Assembly: GCA_037013495.1 (NCBI GenBank)
Contig: JAZDXN010000026.1
Span: forward strand, 1,860,001-1,924,000
DNA from: Hippophae tibetana
Lineage: Eukaryota > Streptophyta > Magnoliopsida > Rosales > Elaeagnaceae
DNA length: 64,000 nt
Direction of reading: 5' to 3'
The translations under genes and the position numbers were made by a program. Below are positions 24,801-37,886 of the stretch, one piece after another. The notes beneath the pieces were generated by a model. It worked only from the letters and a program-made list of their open reading frames with translations, made no database searches and had not been told where the DNA came from. Within the stretch, counting starts at the first letter, position 1. Every line of letters starts with the position of its first letter.

Positions 24801-27268
24801 ATTTTCAACGGAGATATCTTTTGACTCGGGTATCGAAACCACTATTATAATATATCAAATCGAAGCTCGTATCAAATTACACAATATGCTTTGGTCCCGA
24901 CCAGGAAAATCATTTTGGTACCCAAATTACATCGTTTACATCACTTATCGAGTGTTTAAAGTTTTTGACGCACAATTTTCATTCTTCTTACTTCTGGTTT
25001 AATTCAATAGAGCTATACAGGAGATATTGGTGCCGACCTAGGGTTGTTGATTTATATTTTCAATAAGTCTCTATTCTTCAAAAAAAATAAGAAAAGAGAA
25101 AAATAAAGAGGATGTCGTTAACATTTTCAAAAACAACAAACAATTTGGTAAATATAAGTTGCAACTTTCAACGGAGATATCTTTTGACTCGGGTATCGAA
25201 ACCACTATTATAATATATCAAATCGAAGCTCGTATCAAATTACACAATATGTTTTGGTCCCAACCAAGAAAATCGTTTTTGTACCCAAATTACATCGTTT
25301 ACATCACTTATCGAGTGTTTAAATTTTTTGACGCACCATTTTCATTCTTCTTACTTCTGGTTTAATTCAATAGAGCTATACAGGAGATATTGGTGCCGAC
25401 CTAGGGTTGTTGATTTATATTTCCAATAAGTCTCTATTCTTCAAAAAAAATAAGAGAAGAGAAAAAGAAAGAGGATGTGGTTCACATTTTCAAAAATAAC
25501 AAAAGATTTGGTAAATATGAGTTACAACTTTCAACGGATATATCTTTTAACTCGGGTATCGAAACAACTATTATAATATATCAAATTGAAGCTCATATCA
25601 AATTACACAATATATTTCGTGCCGCCTAATAAAATCGTTTTTGTACACAAATTACATCGTTTACATCACTTACCGAGTGTTTAAAGTTTTTGACGCACCA
25701 TTTTCATTTTTCTTACTTCTAGTTTAATTCAATAGAGCAATACAGGAGATATTGGTGCCGACCTAGGGTTGTTGATTTATATTTCCAATAAGTCTCTATT
25801 CTTCAAAAAAAATAAGAGAAGAGAAAAAGAAAGAGGATGTCGTTCACATTTTCAAAAACAACAAAACATTTGGTAAATATGAGTTACAACTTTCAATGGA
25901 GATATCTTTTGACACGGGTATCGAAACCACTATTATAATATATCAAATCGAAGCTCGTATAAAATTACACAATATGTTTTGGTCCCGACCAGGAAAATCA
26001 TTTTGGTACCCAAATTATATCGTTTACATCACTTACCGAGTGTTTAAAGTTTTTGACGCACCATTTTCATTTTCCTTACTTATGGTTTAATTCAATAGAG
26101 CTATAAAGGAGATATTGGTGCCGACCAAGGGTTGTTAATTTATATTTCCAATAAGTCTCTTTTCTTAAAAAAAAAAATAGGAGAAGAGAAAAAGAAAGAA
26201 GATGTCGTTCACATTTTCAAAAACAACAAAACATTTGGTAAATATGAGATACAACTTTCAAAGGAGATATCTTTTGACTCGGGTATCGAAACCACTATTA
26301 TAATATATCAAATTGAAGCGAGTATCAATTTACACAATATTTTTTGGTCCCTCCCAAGAAAATCGTTTTTGTACACAAATTACATCGTTTACATCACTTA
26401 TCGAGTGTTTAATGTTTTTGACGCACCATTTTCATTCTTCTTACTTCTGGTTTAATTCAATAGAGCTATACAGGAGATAATGGTGCCGACCTAGGGTTGT
26501 TGATTTATATTTCCAATAAGTCTCTATTCTTCAAAAAAAAAAATAAAAGAAGAGAAAAAGAAAGAGAATGTCGTTCAAATTTTCAAAAATAACAAAAGAT
26601 TTGGTAAATATGAGTTACAACTTTCAACGGAGATATCTTTTAACTCGGGTATCGAAACCACTATTATAATATATCAAAATTGAAGCTCATATCAAATTAC
26701 ACAATATATTTGGTGCCGCCCAAGAAAATCGTTTTTGTACACAAATTACATCGTTTACATCACTTACCGAGTGTTTAAAGTTTTTGACGCACCATTTTCA
26801 TTTTTCTTACTTCTAGTTTAATTCAATAGAGCTATACAGGAGATATTGGTGCCGACCTAGGGTTATTGATTTATATTTCCAATAAGTCTCTATTCTTCAA
26901 AAAAAAAATAAGAGAAGAGAAAAAGAAAGAGAATGTCGTTCACATTTTCAAAAACAACAAAACATTTGGTAAATATGAGTTACAACTTTCAATGGAGATA
27001 TCTTTTGACACGAGTATCGAAACCACTATTATAATATATCAAATCGAAGCTCGTATCAAATTACACAATATGTTTTGATCCCGACCAGGAAAATCATTTT
27101 TGTACCTAAATTATATCGTTTACATCACTTACCGAGTGTTTAAAGTTTTTGACGCACCATTTTCATTTTCCTTACTTATGGTTTAATTCAATAGAGCTAT
27201 AAAGGAGATATTGGTGCCGACCAAGGGTTGTTAATTTATATTTCCAATAAGTCTCTTTTCTTCAAAAA
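21809..27268 (+). repeat. 15-monomer segment, copy 2 (~5.46 kb)
   Basis: This is the tandem partner of 15,990-21,808. It matches at an offset of about 5,820 for 21,809-24,680 and at 5,458 for 25,037-27,268. The monomer at 24,673 (GATATATATTTATAATAAG, ATGCTTTGG) has no equivalent in copy 1. Few other differences were seen: ATATATCAAATCG near 27,037 against ATAGATCAAATCG near 21,579, and A-tract lengths. The right border is in the A-tract near 27,268, the same monomer position as the left border. Confidence 0.87.
23217..24309 (+). repeat. Trimer unit, copy 4
   Basis: This is the equivalent of copy 2 inside the second large segment, with CCAGTAAGTCTCTCTTC, GGCGCCGCCC and GACTTAGGG in the same places. 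It occurs once here, not as a tandem pair. Confidence 0.83.
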
Positions 27269-30200
27269 AAATAGGAGAAGAGAAAAAGAAAGAGGATGTT
27301 GTTCACATTTTCAAAAACAACAAAACATTTGGTAAATATGAGTTACAACTTTCAACGGAGATATCTTTTGACTCGGGTATCGTAACCACTATTATAATAT
27401 ATCAAATTGAAGCTCGTATCACATTACACAATATTTTTTGGTCCCGCCCAAGAAAATCGTTTTTGTACACAAATTACATCGTTTACATCACTTATCGAGT
27501 GTTTAAAGATTTTGACGCACAATTTTCATTTTTCTTACTTCTGGTTTAATTCAATAGAGCTATACAGGAGATAATGGTGCCGACCTAGGGTTGTTTATTT
27601 ATATTTCCAATAAGTCTCTTTTCTTCAAAAAAAAAATAAGAGAAGAGAAAAAGAAAGAGGATGTCGTTCACATTTTCAAAAACAACAAAAAATTTGGTAA
27701 ATATAAGTTACAACTTTCAACGGAGATATCTTTTGACTCGGGTATTGAAACCACTATTATAATATATCAAATCGAAGCTCGTATCAAATTACAATATATG
27801 TTTGGGTCCTGACCAGGAAAATCGTTTTTGTACCAAAATTACATCGTTTACATCATTTATCGAGTTTTTAATGTTTTTGACGCACCATTTTCATTTTTCT
27901 TATTTCTGGTTTAATTCAATAGATCAATACAGGAGATATTGGTGCCGACCTAGGGTTGTTGATTTATATTTCCAATAAGTCTCTATTCTTCAAAAAAAAA
28001 TAAGAGAAGAGAAAAAGAAAGAGGATGTCGTTAACATTTTTAAAAATAACAAAAGATTTGGTAAATATGAGTTACAACTTTCAACGGAGATATCTTTTAA
28101 CTCGGGTATCGAAACCACTATTATAATATATCAAATTGAAGCTCATATCAAATTACACAATATATTTGGTGCCGCCCAAGAAAATCGTTTTTGTACACAA
28201 ATTACATCGTTTACATCACTTACCGAGTGTTTAAAGTTTTTGACGCACCATTTTCATTTTTCTTACTTATAGTTTAATTCAATAGAGCTATACAGGAGAT
28301 ATTGGTGCCAACCTAGGGTTGTTGATTTATATTTCTAATAAGTCTCTATTCTTCAAAAAAAAAATAAGAGAAGAGAAAAATAAAGAGGAGGTTGTTCACA
28401 TTATCAAACACAACAAAACATTTGGTAAATATGAGTTACAACTTTCAATGGAGATATCTTTTGACACGGGTATCGAAACCACTATTATAATATATCAAAT
28501 TGAAGCTCGTATCAAATTACACAATATGTTTTGTTCCCGAACAGGAAAATCGTTTTTGTACCCAAATTATATCGTTTACATCACTTATCGAGTTTTTAAA
28601 GTTTTTGACGCACCATTTTCATTTTTCTTATTTCTGGTTTAATTCAATAGAGCAATACAGGAGATATTGGTGCCGACCTAGGGTTGTTGATTTATATTTT
28701 CAATAAGTCTCTATTCTTTAAAAAAAAATAAGAGAAGAGAAAAAGAAAGACGATGTCGTTCACATTTTCAAAAATAACAAAAGATTTGGTAAATATGAGT
28801 TATAACTTTCAACGGAGATATCTTTTAACTCGGGTATCGAAACCACTATTATAATATATCAAATTGAAGCTCATATCAAATTACACAATATATTTGGTTC
28901 CGCCCAAGAAAATCGTTTTTTAACACAAATTACACCGTTTACATCACTTACCGAGTGTTTAAAGTTTTTGACGCACCATTTTCATTTTTCTAATTTCTGG
29001 TTTAATTCAATAGAGCAATACAAGAGATATTGGTGCTGACCTAGGGTTGCTGATTTATAATTACCATAAGTCTCTATTCTTCAAAAAAAAAAATAAGAGA
29101 AGAGAAAAAGAAAGAGGATGTCGTTCACATTTTCAAAAATAACAAAAGATTTGGTAAATATGAGTTACAACTTTCAACGGAGATATCTTTTAACTCGGGT
29201 ATCGAACCCACTATTATAATATATCAAATTGAAGCTCATATCAAATTACACAATATATTTGGTGCCGCCCAAGAAAATTGTTTTTGTACACAAATTACAT
29301 CGTTTACATTACTTACCGAGTGTTTAAAGTTTTTGACGCACCATTTTCATTTTTGTTATTTCTGGTTTAATTCAATAGAGCTATACAGGAGATATTGGTG
29401 CTGACCTAGGGTTGCTGATTTATATTTCCCATAAGTCTCTATTCTTCAAAAAAAAAATAAGAGAAAAGAAAAAGAAAGAGGATGTCGTTCACATTTTCAA
29501 AACAACAAAACATTTGGTAAATATGAGTTACAACTTTCAATGGAGATATCTTTTGACACGGGTATCAAAACCACTATTATAATATATCAAATCGAAGCTC
29601 GTATCAAATTACACAATATATTATGGTCCCCACCAGAAAAATCGTTTTTGTACCCAAATTACATCGTTTACATCACTTATCGAGTGTTTAAAGTTTTTGA
29701 CGCACCATTTTCATTTTTCTTATTTCTGGTTTAATTCAATAGAGCAATACAGGAGATATTGGTGCCGACCTAGGGTTGTTAATTTATATTTCCAATAAGT
29801 CTCTTTTCTTCAAAAAAAAAATAGGAGAAGAGAAAAAGAAAGAGGATGTCGTTCACATTTTCAAAAACAACAAAACATTTGGTAAATATGAGTTACAACT
29901 TTCAACGGAGATATCTTTTGACTCGGGTATCTAAACCACTATTATAATATATCAAATTGAAGCTCGTATCAAATTACACAAAAAATTGTGGTCCCGCCCA
30001 AGAAAATCGTTTTTGTACACAAATTACATAGTTTACATCACTTACCGAGTGTTTAAAGTTTTTGACGCACCATTTTCATTTTTCTTAATTCTAGTTTAAT
30101 TCAATAGAGCTATACAGGAGATATTGGTGCCGACCTAGGGTTGTTTATTTATATTTCCAATAAGTCTCTTTTCTTCAAAAAAAAATAGGAGAAGAGAAAA

Positions 30201-31420
30201 AGAAAGAGGATGTCGTTCACATTTTGAAAAATAACAAAAGATTTGGTAAATATGAGTTACAACTTTCAACGGAGATATCTTTTAACTCGGGTATCGAAAC
30301 CACTATTATAATATATCAAATTGTAGCTCATAGCAAATTACACAATATATGTGGTGCCGCCCAGAAAATTGTTTTTGTACAAAAATTACATCGTTTACAT
30401 CACTTACCGAGTGTTTAAAGTTTTTGACGCACCATTTTCATTTTTCTTATTTCTGGTTTAATTCAATAGAGCAATACAGGAGATATTGGTGCGGACCTAG
30501 GGTTGTTGATTTATATTTCCAATAAGACTCTATTCTTCAAAAAAAATAAGAGAAGAGAAAAATAAAGAGGATGTCGTTCACATTTTCAAAAACAACAAAA
30601 AATTTGGTAAATATAAGTTACAACTTTCAACGGAGATATCTTTTGACTCGGGTATCGAAACCACTATTATAATATATCAAATCGAAGCTCGTATCAAATT
30701 ACACAATATGTTTTGGTCTCCACCAGAAAAATCGTTTTTGTACCCAAATTACATCGTTCACATCACTTACCGAGTGTTTAATGTTTTTGACGCACCATTT
30801 TCATTTTTCTTATTTTTGTTTTAATTCAATAGAGCTATATAGGAGATATTGGTGCGGACCTAGGGTTGTTGATTTATATTTCCAATAAGTCTCTATTCTT
30901 CAAAAAAAAATAAGAGAATAGAAAAATAAAGAGGATGTCGTTCACATTTTAAAAAACAACAAAACATTTGGTAAATATAAGTTACAACTTTCAACGGAGA
31001 TATCTTTTGACTCGGGTATCGAAACCACTATTATAATATATCAAATCGAAGCTCGTATCAAATTACACAATATGTTTTGGTCCCCACCAGAAAAATCGTT
31101 TTTGTACCCAAATTACATCGTTTACATCACTTATCGAGTGTTTAAAGTTTTTGACGCACCATTTTCATTCTTCTTACTTCTGGTTTAGTTCAATAGAGCT
31201 ATACAAGAGATATTGGTGCCGACCTAGGGTTGTTGATTTATATTTCCAATAAGTCTCTATTCTTCAAAAAAAAATAAGAGAAGAGAAAAATAAAGAGGAT
31301 GTCGTTCACATTTTCAAAAACAACAAAAAATTTGGTAAATATAAGATTCAACTTTCAACGGAGATATCTTTTGACTCGGGTATCGAAACCACTATTATAA
31401 TATATCAAATCGAAGCTCGT
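27269..31420 (+). repeat. Diverged, non-duplicated stretch (~11 monomers)
   Basis: Monomers here have more private changes than elsewhere: TTTTTTAACACAAATTACACCG near 28,920, AAAAAATTGTGG near 29,980, GATTTATAATTACC near 29,050 and GCCCAGAAAATTG near 30,360. No local tandem copy was seen. The subtypes match others far to the right: GATGTTGTTC with TCGTAACCAC (also near 48,067), GTTTATTTATATTTCC with TTACAATATATGTTTGGG (near 48,360, 55,645 and 59,280), GTTTTGTTCCCG (near 56,215 and 62,036) and GGTCCCCACCAG (near 47,120). It looks like older array not recently homogenised. Confidence 0.75.
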
Positions 31421-33242
31421 ATCAAATTACACAATATGTTTTGGTCCCGACCAGGAAAAATCGTTTTTGTACCCTAATTACATCGTTTACATCACTTATC
31501 GAGTGTTTAAAGTTTTTGACGTACCATTTTCATTCTTCTTACTTCTGGTTTAATTCAATAGAGCTATACAGGAGATATTGGTGCCGACCTAGGGTTGTTG
31601 ATTTATATTTCCAATAAGTCTCTATTCTTCAAAAAAAAAAATAAGACAAGAGAAAAAGAAAGAGGATGTCGTTCAAATTTTCAAAAATAACAAAAGATTT
31701 GGTAAATATGAGTAACAACTTTCAACGGAGATATCTTTTGACTCGGGTATCGGAACCACTATTATAATATATCAAATCGAAGCTCGTATAAAATTACACA
31801 ATATGTTTTGGTCCCGACCAGGAAAATCATTTTTGTACCCAAATTATATCGTTTACATCACTTACCGAGTGTTTAAAGTTTTTGACGCACCATTTTCATT
31901 TTTCTTACTTCTAGTTTAATTCAATAGAGCTATACAGGAGATATTGGTGCCGACCTAGGGTTGTTGATTTATATTTCCAATAAGTCTCTATTCTTCAAAA
32001 AAAAATAAGAGAAGAGAAAAATAAAGAGGATGTCGTTCACATTTTCAAAAACAACAAAAAATTTGGTAAATATAAGTTACAACTTTCAACGGAGATATCT
32101 TTTGACTCGGGTATCGAAACCACTATTATAATATATCAAATCGAAGCTCGTATAAAATTACACAATATGTTTTGGTCCCGACCAGGAAAATCATTTTTGT
32201 ACCCAAATTATATCGTTTACATCACTTACCGAGTGTTTAAAGTTTTTGACGCACCATTTTCATTTTCCTTATTTATGGTTTAATTCAATAGAGCTATAAA
32301 GGAGATATTGGTGCCGACCTAGGGTTGTTAATTTATATTTCCAATAAGTCTCTTTTCTTAAAAAAAAATAGGAGAAGAGAAAAAGAAAGAAGATGTCGTT
32401 CACATTTTCAAAAACAACAAAACATTTGGTAAATATGAGTTACAACTTTCAACGGAGATATCTTTTGACTCGGGTATCGAAACCTCTATTATAATATATC
32501 AAATTGAAGCTCGTATCAATTTACACAATATTTTTTGGTCCCTCCCAAGAAAATCGTTTTTGTACACAAATTACATCGTTTACATCACTTATCGAGTGTT
32601 TAAATTTTTGACGCACCATTTTCATTCTTCTTACTTCTGGTTTAATTCAATAGAGCTATACAGGAGATAATGGTGCCGACCTAGGGTTGTTGATTTATAT
32701 TTCCAATAAGTCTCTATTCTTCAAAAAAAAAAATAAGAGAAGGGAAAAAGAAAGAGGATGTCGTTCAAGTTTTCAAAAATAACAAAAGATTTGGTAAATA
32801 TGAGTTACAACTTTCAACGGAGATATCTTTTAACTCGGGTATCGAAACCACTATTATAATATATCAAATTGAAGCTCATATCAAATTACACAATATATTT
32901 GGTGCCGCCCAAGAAAATCGTTTTTGTACACAAATTACATCGTTTACATAACTTACCGAGTGTTTAAAATTTTTGACGCCGCATTTTCATTTTTGTTATT
33001 TCTGGTTTAATTCAATTGAGCAATACAGGAGATATTGGTGCTGACCAGAGGTTGTTGATTTATATTTCCAAAAAGTCTATATTCTTCAAAAAAAAATAAG
33101 AGAAGAGAAAAAGAAAGAGGATGTCGTTCACATTTTCAAAAACAACAAAAAATTTGGTAAATATAAGTTACAACTTTCAACGGAGATATCTTTTAAATCG
33201 GGTATCGAAACCACTATTATAATATATCAAATTGAAGCTCGT
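31421..33242 (+). repeat. 5-monomer unit of 1,822 bp, copy 1
   Basis: Markers shared at an offset of 1,822 bp are GTACCCTAATTACATCG with GACGTACC, AAGACAAGAG with GAGTAACAAC and ATCGGAACC, GAAACCTCTATT with a one-base loss in TTTAAATTTTTGACG, AGAAGGGAAAAAG with TTCAAGTTTTC, and GACGCCGCATTTTC with GCTGACCAGAGG. This set differs from the 5-monomer unit of the left domain, so the two arose separately. The left border lies just after AAATCGAAGC, which reads AAATTGAAGC in the partner. Confidence 0.87.
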
Positions 33243-35064
33243 ATCAAATTACACAATATGTTTTGGTCCCGACCAGGAAAAATCGTTTTTGTACCCTAAT
33301 TACATCGTTTACATCACTTATCGAGTGTTTAAAGTTTTTGACGTACCATTTTCATTCTTCTTACTTCTGGTTTAATTCAATAGAGCTATACAGGAGATAT
33401 TGGTGCCGACCTAGGGTTGTTGATTTATATTTCCAATAAGTCTCTATTCTTCAAAAAAAAAAATAAGACAAGAGAAAAAGAAAGAGGATGTCGTTCAAAT
33501 TTTCAAAAATAACAAAAGATTTGGTAAATATGAGTAACAACTTTCAACGGAGATATCTTTTGACTCGGGTATCGGAACCACTATTATAATATATCAAATC
33601 GAAGCTCGTATAAAATTACACAATATGTTTTGGTCCCGACCAGGAAAATCATTTTTGTACCCAAATTATATCGTTTACATCACTTACCGAGTGTTTAAAG
33701 TTTTTGACGCACCATTTTCATTTTTCTTACTTCTAGTTTAATTCAATAGAGCTATACAGGAGATATTGGTGCCGACCTAGGGTTGTTGATTTATATTTCC
33801 AATAAGTCTCTATTCTTCAAAAAAAAATAAGAGAAGAGAAAAATAAAGAGGATGTCGTTCACATTTTCAAAAACAACAAAAAATTTGGTAAATATAAGTT
33901 ACAACTTTCAACGGAGATATCTTTTGACTCGGGTATCGAAACCACTATTATAATATATCAAATCGAAGCTCGTATAAAATTACACAATATGTTTTGGTCC
34001 CGACCAGGAAAATCATTTTTGTACCCAAATTATATCGTTTACATCACTTACCGAGTGTTTAAAGTTTTTGACGCACCATTTTCATTTTCCTTATTTATGG
34101 TTTAATTCAATAGAGCTATAAAGGAGATATTGGTGCCGACCTAGGGTTGTTAATTTATATTTCCAATAAGTCTCTTTTCTTAAAAAAAAATAGGAGAAGA
34201 GAAAAAGAAAGAAGATGTCGTTCACATTTTCAAAAACAACAAAACATTTGGTAAATATGAGTTACAACTTTCAACGGAGATATCTTTTGACTCGGGTATC
34301 GAAACCTCTATTATAATATATCAAATTGAAGCTCGTATCAATTTACACAATATTTTTTGGTCCCTCCCAAGAAAATCGTTTTTGTACACAAATTACATCG
34401 TTTACATCACTTATCGAGTGTTTAAATTTTTGACGCACCATTTTCATTCTTCTTACTTCTGGTTTAATTCAATAGAGCTATACAGGAGATAATGGTGCCG
34501 ACCTAGGGTTGTTGATTTATATTTCCAATAAGTCTCTATTCTTCAAAAAAAAAAATAAGAGAAGGGAAAAAGAAAGAGGATGTCGTTCAAGTTTTCAAAA
34601 ATAACAAAAGATTTGGTAAATATGAGTTACAACTTTCAACGGAGATATCTTTTAACTCGGGTATCGAAACCACTATTATAATATATCAAATTGAAGCTCA
34701 TATCAAATTACACAATATATTTGGTGCCGCCCAAGAAAATCGTTTTTGTACACAAATTACATCGTTTACATAACTTACCGAGTGTTTAAAATTTTTGACG
34801 CCGCATTTTCATTTTTGTTATTTCTGGTTTAATTCAATTGAGCAATACAGGAGATATTGGTGCTGACCAGAGGTTGTTGATTTATATTTCCAATAAGTCT
34901 ATATTCTTCAAAAAAAAATAAGAGAAGAGAAAAAGAAAGAGGATGTCGTTCACATTTTCAAAAACAACAAAAAATTTGGTAAATATAAGTTACAACTTTC
35001 AACGGAGATATCTTTTAAATCGGGTATCGAAACCACTATTATAATATATCAAATTGAAGCTCAT
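33243..35064 (+). repeat. 5-monomer unit of 1,822 bp, copy 2
   Basis: This is the tandem partner of the preceding block and almost identical. One difference is CCAATAAGTCTATATTC near 34,880 where the equivalent monomer reads CCAAAAAGTC near 33,065. Similarity ends where GAAGCTCG becomes GAAGCTCA near 35,063, which places the exchange within about a dozen bases of that site. Confidence 0.87.
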
Positions 35065-35330
35065 ATCAAATTACACAATATGTTTTGGTCCCGACCAGGA
35101 AAATCATTTTTGTACCCAAATTATATCGTTTACATCACTTACCGAGTGTTTATAGTTTTTGACGCACAATTTTCATTTTCCTTACTTATGGTTTTATTCA
35201 ATAGAGCTATAAGGAGATATTGGTGACCACCAAGGGTTGTTAATTTATATTTCCAATAAGTCCTTTTTCTTCAAAAAAAAAATAGGAAAAGAGAAAAAGA
35301 AAGAGGATGTCGTTCACATTTTCAAAAACA
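35065..35330 (+). repeat. Junction between the 1,822 bp pair and the 7-monomer domain
   Basis: This is most of one monomer with GGTGACCACCAAGGGTTG (a variant of the CCCACCAAGGG form used in the next domain) and TTTTATTCAATAGAGC. It joins the two higher-order families with no foreign DNA between them. Confidence 0.75.
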
Positions 35331-37886
35331 ACAAAAAATTTGGTAAATATAAGTTACAACTTTCAACAGAAATATCTTTTAACTCGGGCATCAAAACCAC
35401 TATTATAATATATCAAATCGAAGCTCGTATCAAATTACACAATATGTTTTGGTCCCGACCAGGAAAATCGTTTTTGTACCCAAATTACATCGTTTACATT
35501 ACTTATCGAGTGTTTAAATTTTTGACGCACCATTTTCATTTTTCTTACTTCTAGTTTAATTCAATAGAGCTATACAGGAGATATTGGTGCCGACCTAGGG
35601 TTGTTGATTTATATTTCCAATAAGTCTCTATTCTTAAAAAAAAATAAGAGAAGAGAAAAAGAAAGAGGATGTCGTTTACATTTTCAAAAACAACAAAACA
35701 TTTGGTAAATATGAGTTACAACTTTCAATGGAGATATCTTTTGACACGGGTATCGAAACCACTATTATAATATATCAAATCGAAGCTCGTATAAAATTAC
35801 ACAATATGTTTTGGTCCCGACCAGGAAAATCATTTGTGTACCCAAATTATATCGTTTACATCACTTACCGAGTGTTTATAGTTTTTGACGCACCATTTTC
35901 ATTTTCCTTACTTATGGTTTTATTCAATAGAGCTATAAGGAGATATTGGTGCCCACCAAGGGTTGTTAATTTATATTTCCAATAAGTCCTTTTTCTTCAA
36001 AAAAAAAAAAATAGGAGAAGAGAAAAAGAAAGAGGATGTCGTTCACATTTTCAAAAACAACAAAAAATTTGGTAAATATAAGTTACAACTTTCAACGGAA
36101 ATATCTTTTAACTCGGGCATCGAAACCACTATTATAATATATCAAATCGAAGCTCGTATCAAATTACACAATATGTTTTGGTCCCGACCAGGAAAATCGT
36201 TTTTGTACCCAAATTACATCGTTTACATTACTTATCGAGTGTTTAAAGTTTTTGACGCACCATTTTCATTTTTCTTACTTCTAGTTTAATTCAATAGAGC
36301 TATACAGGAGATATTGGTGCCGACCTAGGGTTGTTGATTTATATTTCCAATAAGTCTCTATTCTTCAAAAAAAAATAAGAGAAGAGAAAAATAAAGAGGA
36401 TGTCGTTCACATTTTCAAAAACAACAAAAAATTTGGTAAATATAAGTTACAACTTTCAACGGAGATATCTTTTGACTCGGGTATCGAAACCACTATTATA
36501 ATATATCAAATTGAAGCTCGTATCAAATTACACAATATGTTTTGGTCCTGACCAGGAAAAATCATTTTTGTACCCAAATTATATCGTTTACATCACTTAC
36601 CGAGTGTTTATAGTTTTTGACGCACCATTTTCATTTTCCTTACTTATAGTTTTATTCAATAGAGCTATAAGGAGATATTGGTGCCCACCAAGGGTTGTTA
36701 ATTTATATTTCCAATAAGTCTCTTTTCTTCAAAAAAAAAATAGGAGAAGAGAAAAAGAAAGAGGATGTCTTTCACATTTTCAAAAACAACAAAAAATTTG
36801 GTAAATATAAGTTACAACTTTCAACGGAGATATCTTTTGACTCGGGTATCGAAACCACTATTATAATATATCAAATCGAAGCTCGTATCAAATTACACAA
36901 TATGTTTTGGTCCCGACCAGGAAAATCGTTTTTGTACCCAAATTACATCGTTTACATCACTTATCGAGTGTTTAAAGTTTTTGACGCACCATTTTCATTC
37001 TTCTTACTTCTGGTTTAATTCAATAGAGCTATACAGGAGATATTGGTGCCGACCTAGGGTTGTTGATTTATATTTCCAATAAGTCTCTATTCTTCAAAAA
37101 AAATAAGAGAAGAGAAAAATAAAGAGGATGTCGTTCACATTTTCAAAAACAACAAAAAATTTGGTAAATATAAGTTACAACTTTTAACGGAGATATCTTT
37201 TGACTCGGGTATCGAAACCACTATTATAATATATCAAATTGAAGCTCGTATCAAATTACACAATATGTTTTGGTCCCGACCAGGAAAAATCGTTTTTGTA
37301 ACCAAATTATATCGTTTACATCACTTACCGAGTGTTTATAGTTTTTGACGCACAATTTTCATTTTCCTTACTTATGGTTTAATTCAATAGAGCTATAAAG
37401 GAGATATTGGTGCCGACTTAGGGTTGTTAATTTATATTTCCAATAAGTCTCTTTTCTTCAAAAAACAAAAAAATAGGAGAAGAGAAAAAGAAAGAGGATG
37501 TCGTTCACATTTTCAAAAAATACAAAAAATTTGGTAAATATAAGTTACAACTTTCAACGGAGATATCTTTTGACTCGGGTATCGAAACCACTATTATAAT
37601 ATATCAAATCGAAGCTCGTATCAAATTACACAATATGTTTTGGTCCCGACCAGGAAAATCGTTTTTGTACCCAAATTACATCGTTTACATCACTTATCGA
37701 GTGTTTATAGTTTTTGACGCACCATTTTCATTTTCCTTACTTATGGTTTAATTCAATAGAGCTATAAAGGAGATATTGGTGCCGACCTAGGGTTGTTGAT
37801 TTATATTTCCAATAAGTCTCTATTCTTCAAAAAAAAATAAGAGAAGAGAAAAATAAAGAGGATGTCGTTCACATTTTCAAAAACAA
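35331..37886 (+). repeat. 7-monomer higher-order repeat, copy 1 (2,556 bp)
   Basis: Markers recurring at 2,556 bp are AACAGAAATATC with TCGGGCATC, GTGCCCACCAAGGG twice per unit with TTTTATTCAATAG and CTATAAGGAG, an A-tract of 13, GGATGTCTTTCAC, GGTCCTGACCAGG, and the C-interrupted tract AAAAAACAAAAAAATAGG near 37,459. Mean monomer length is 365.1 bp, longer than in the left domain (363.0 bp), mainly through longer A-tracts. The left border lies between the purine tract and GGGCATC of the first monomer. Confidence 0.88.

Noticed and set aside
27269..31420. Insertion of a mobile element to explain the more diverged stretch
   Set aside because: The period and all monomer landmarks are intact through it. 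Only point changes and small indels are raised.
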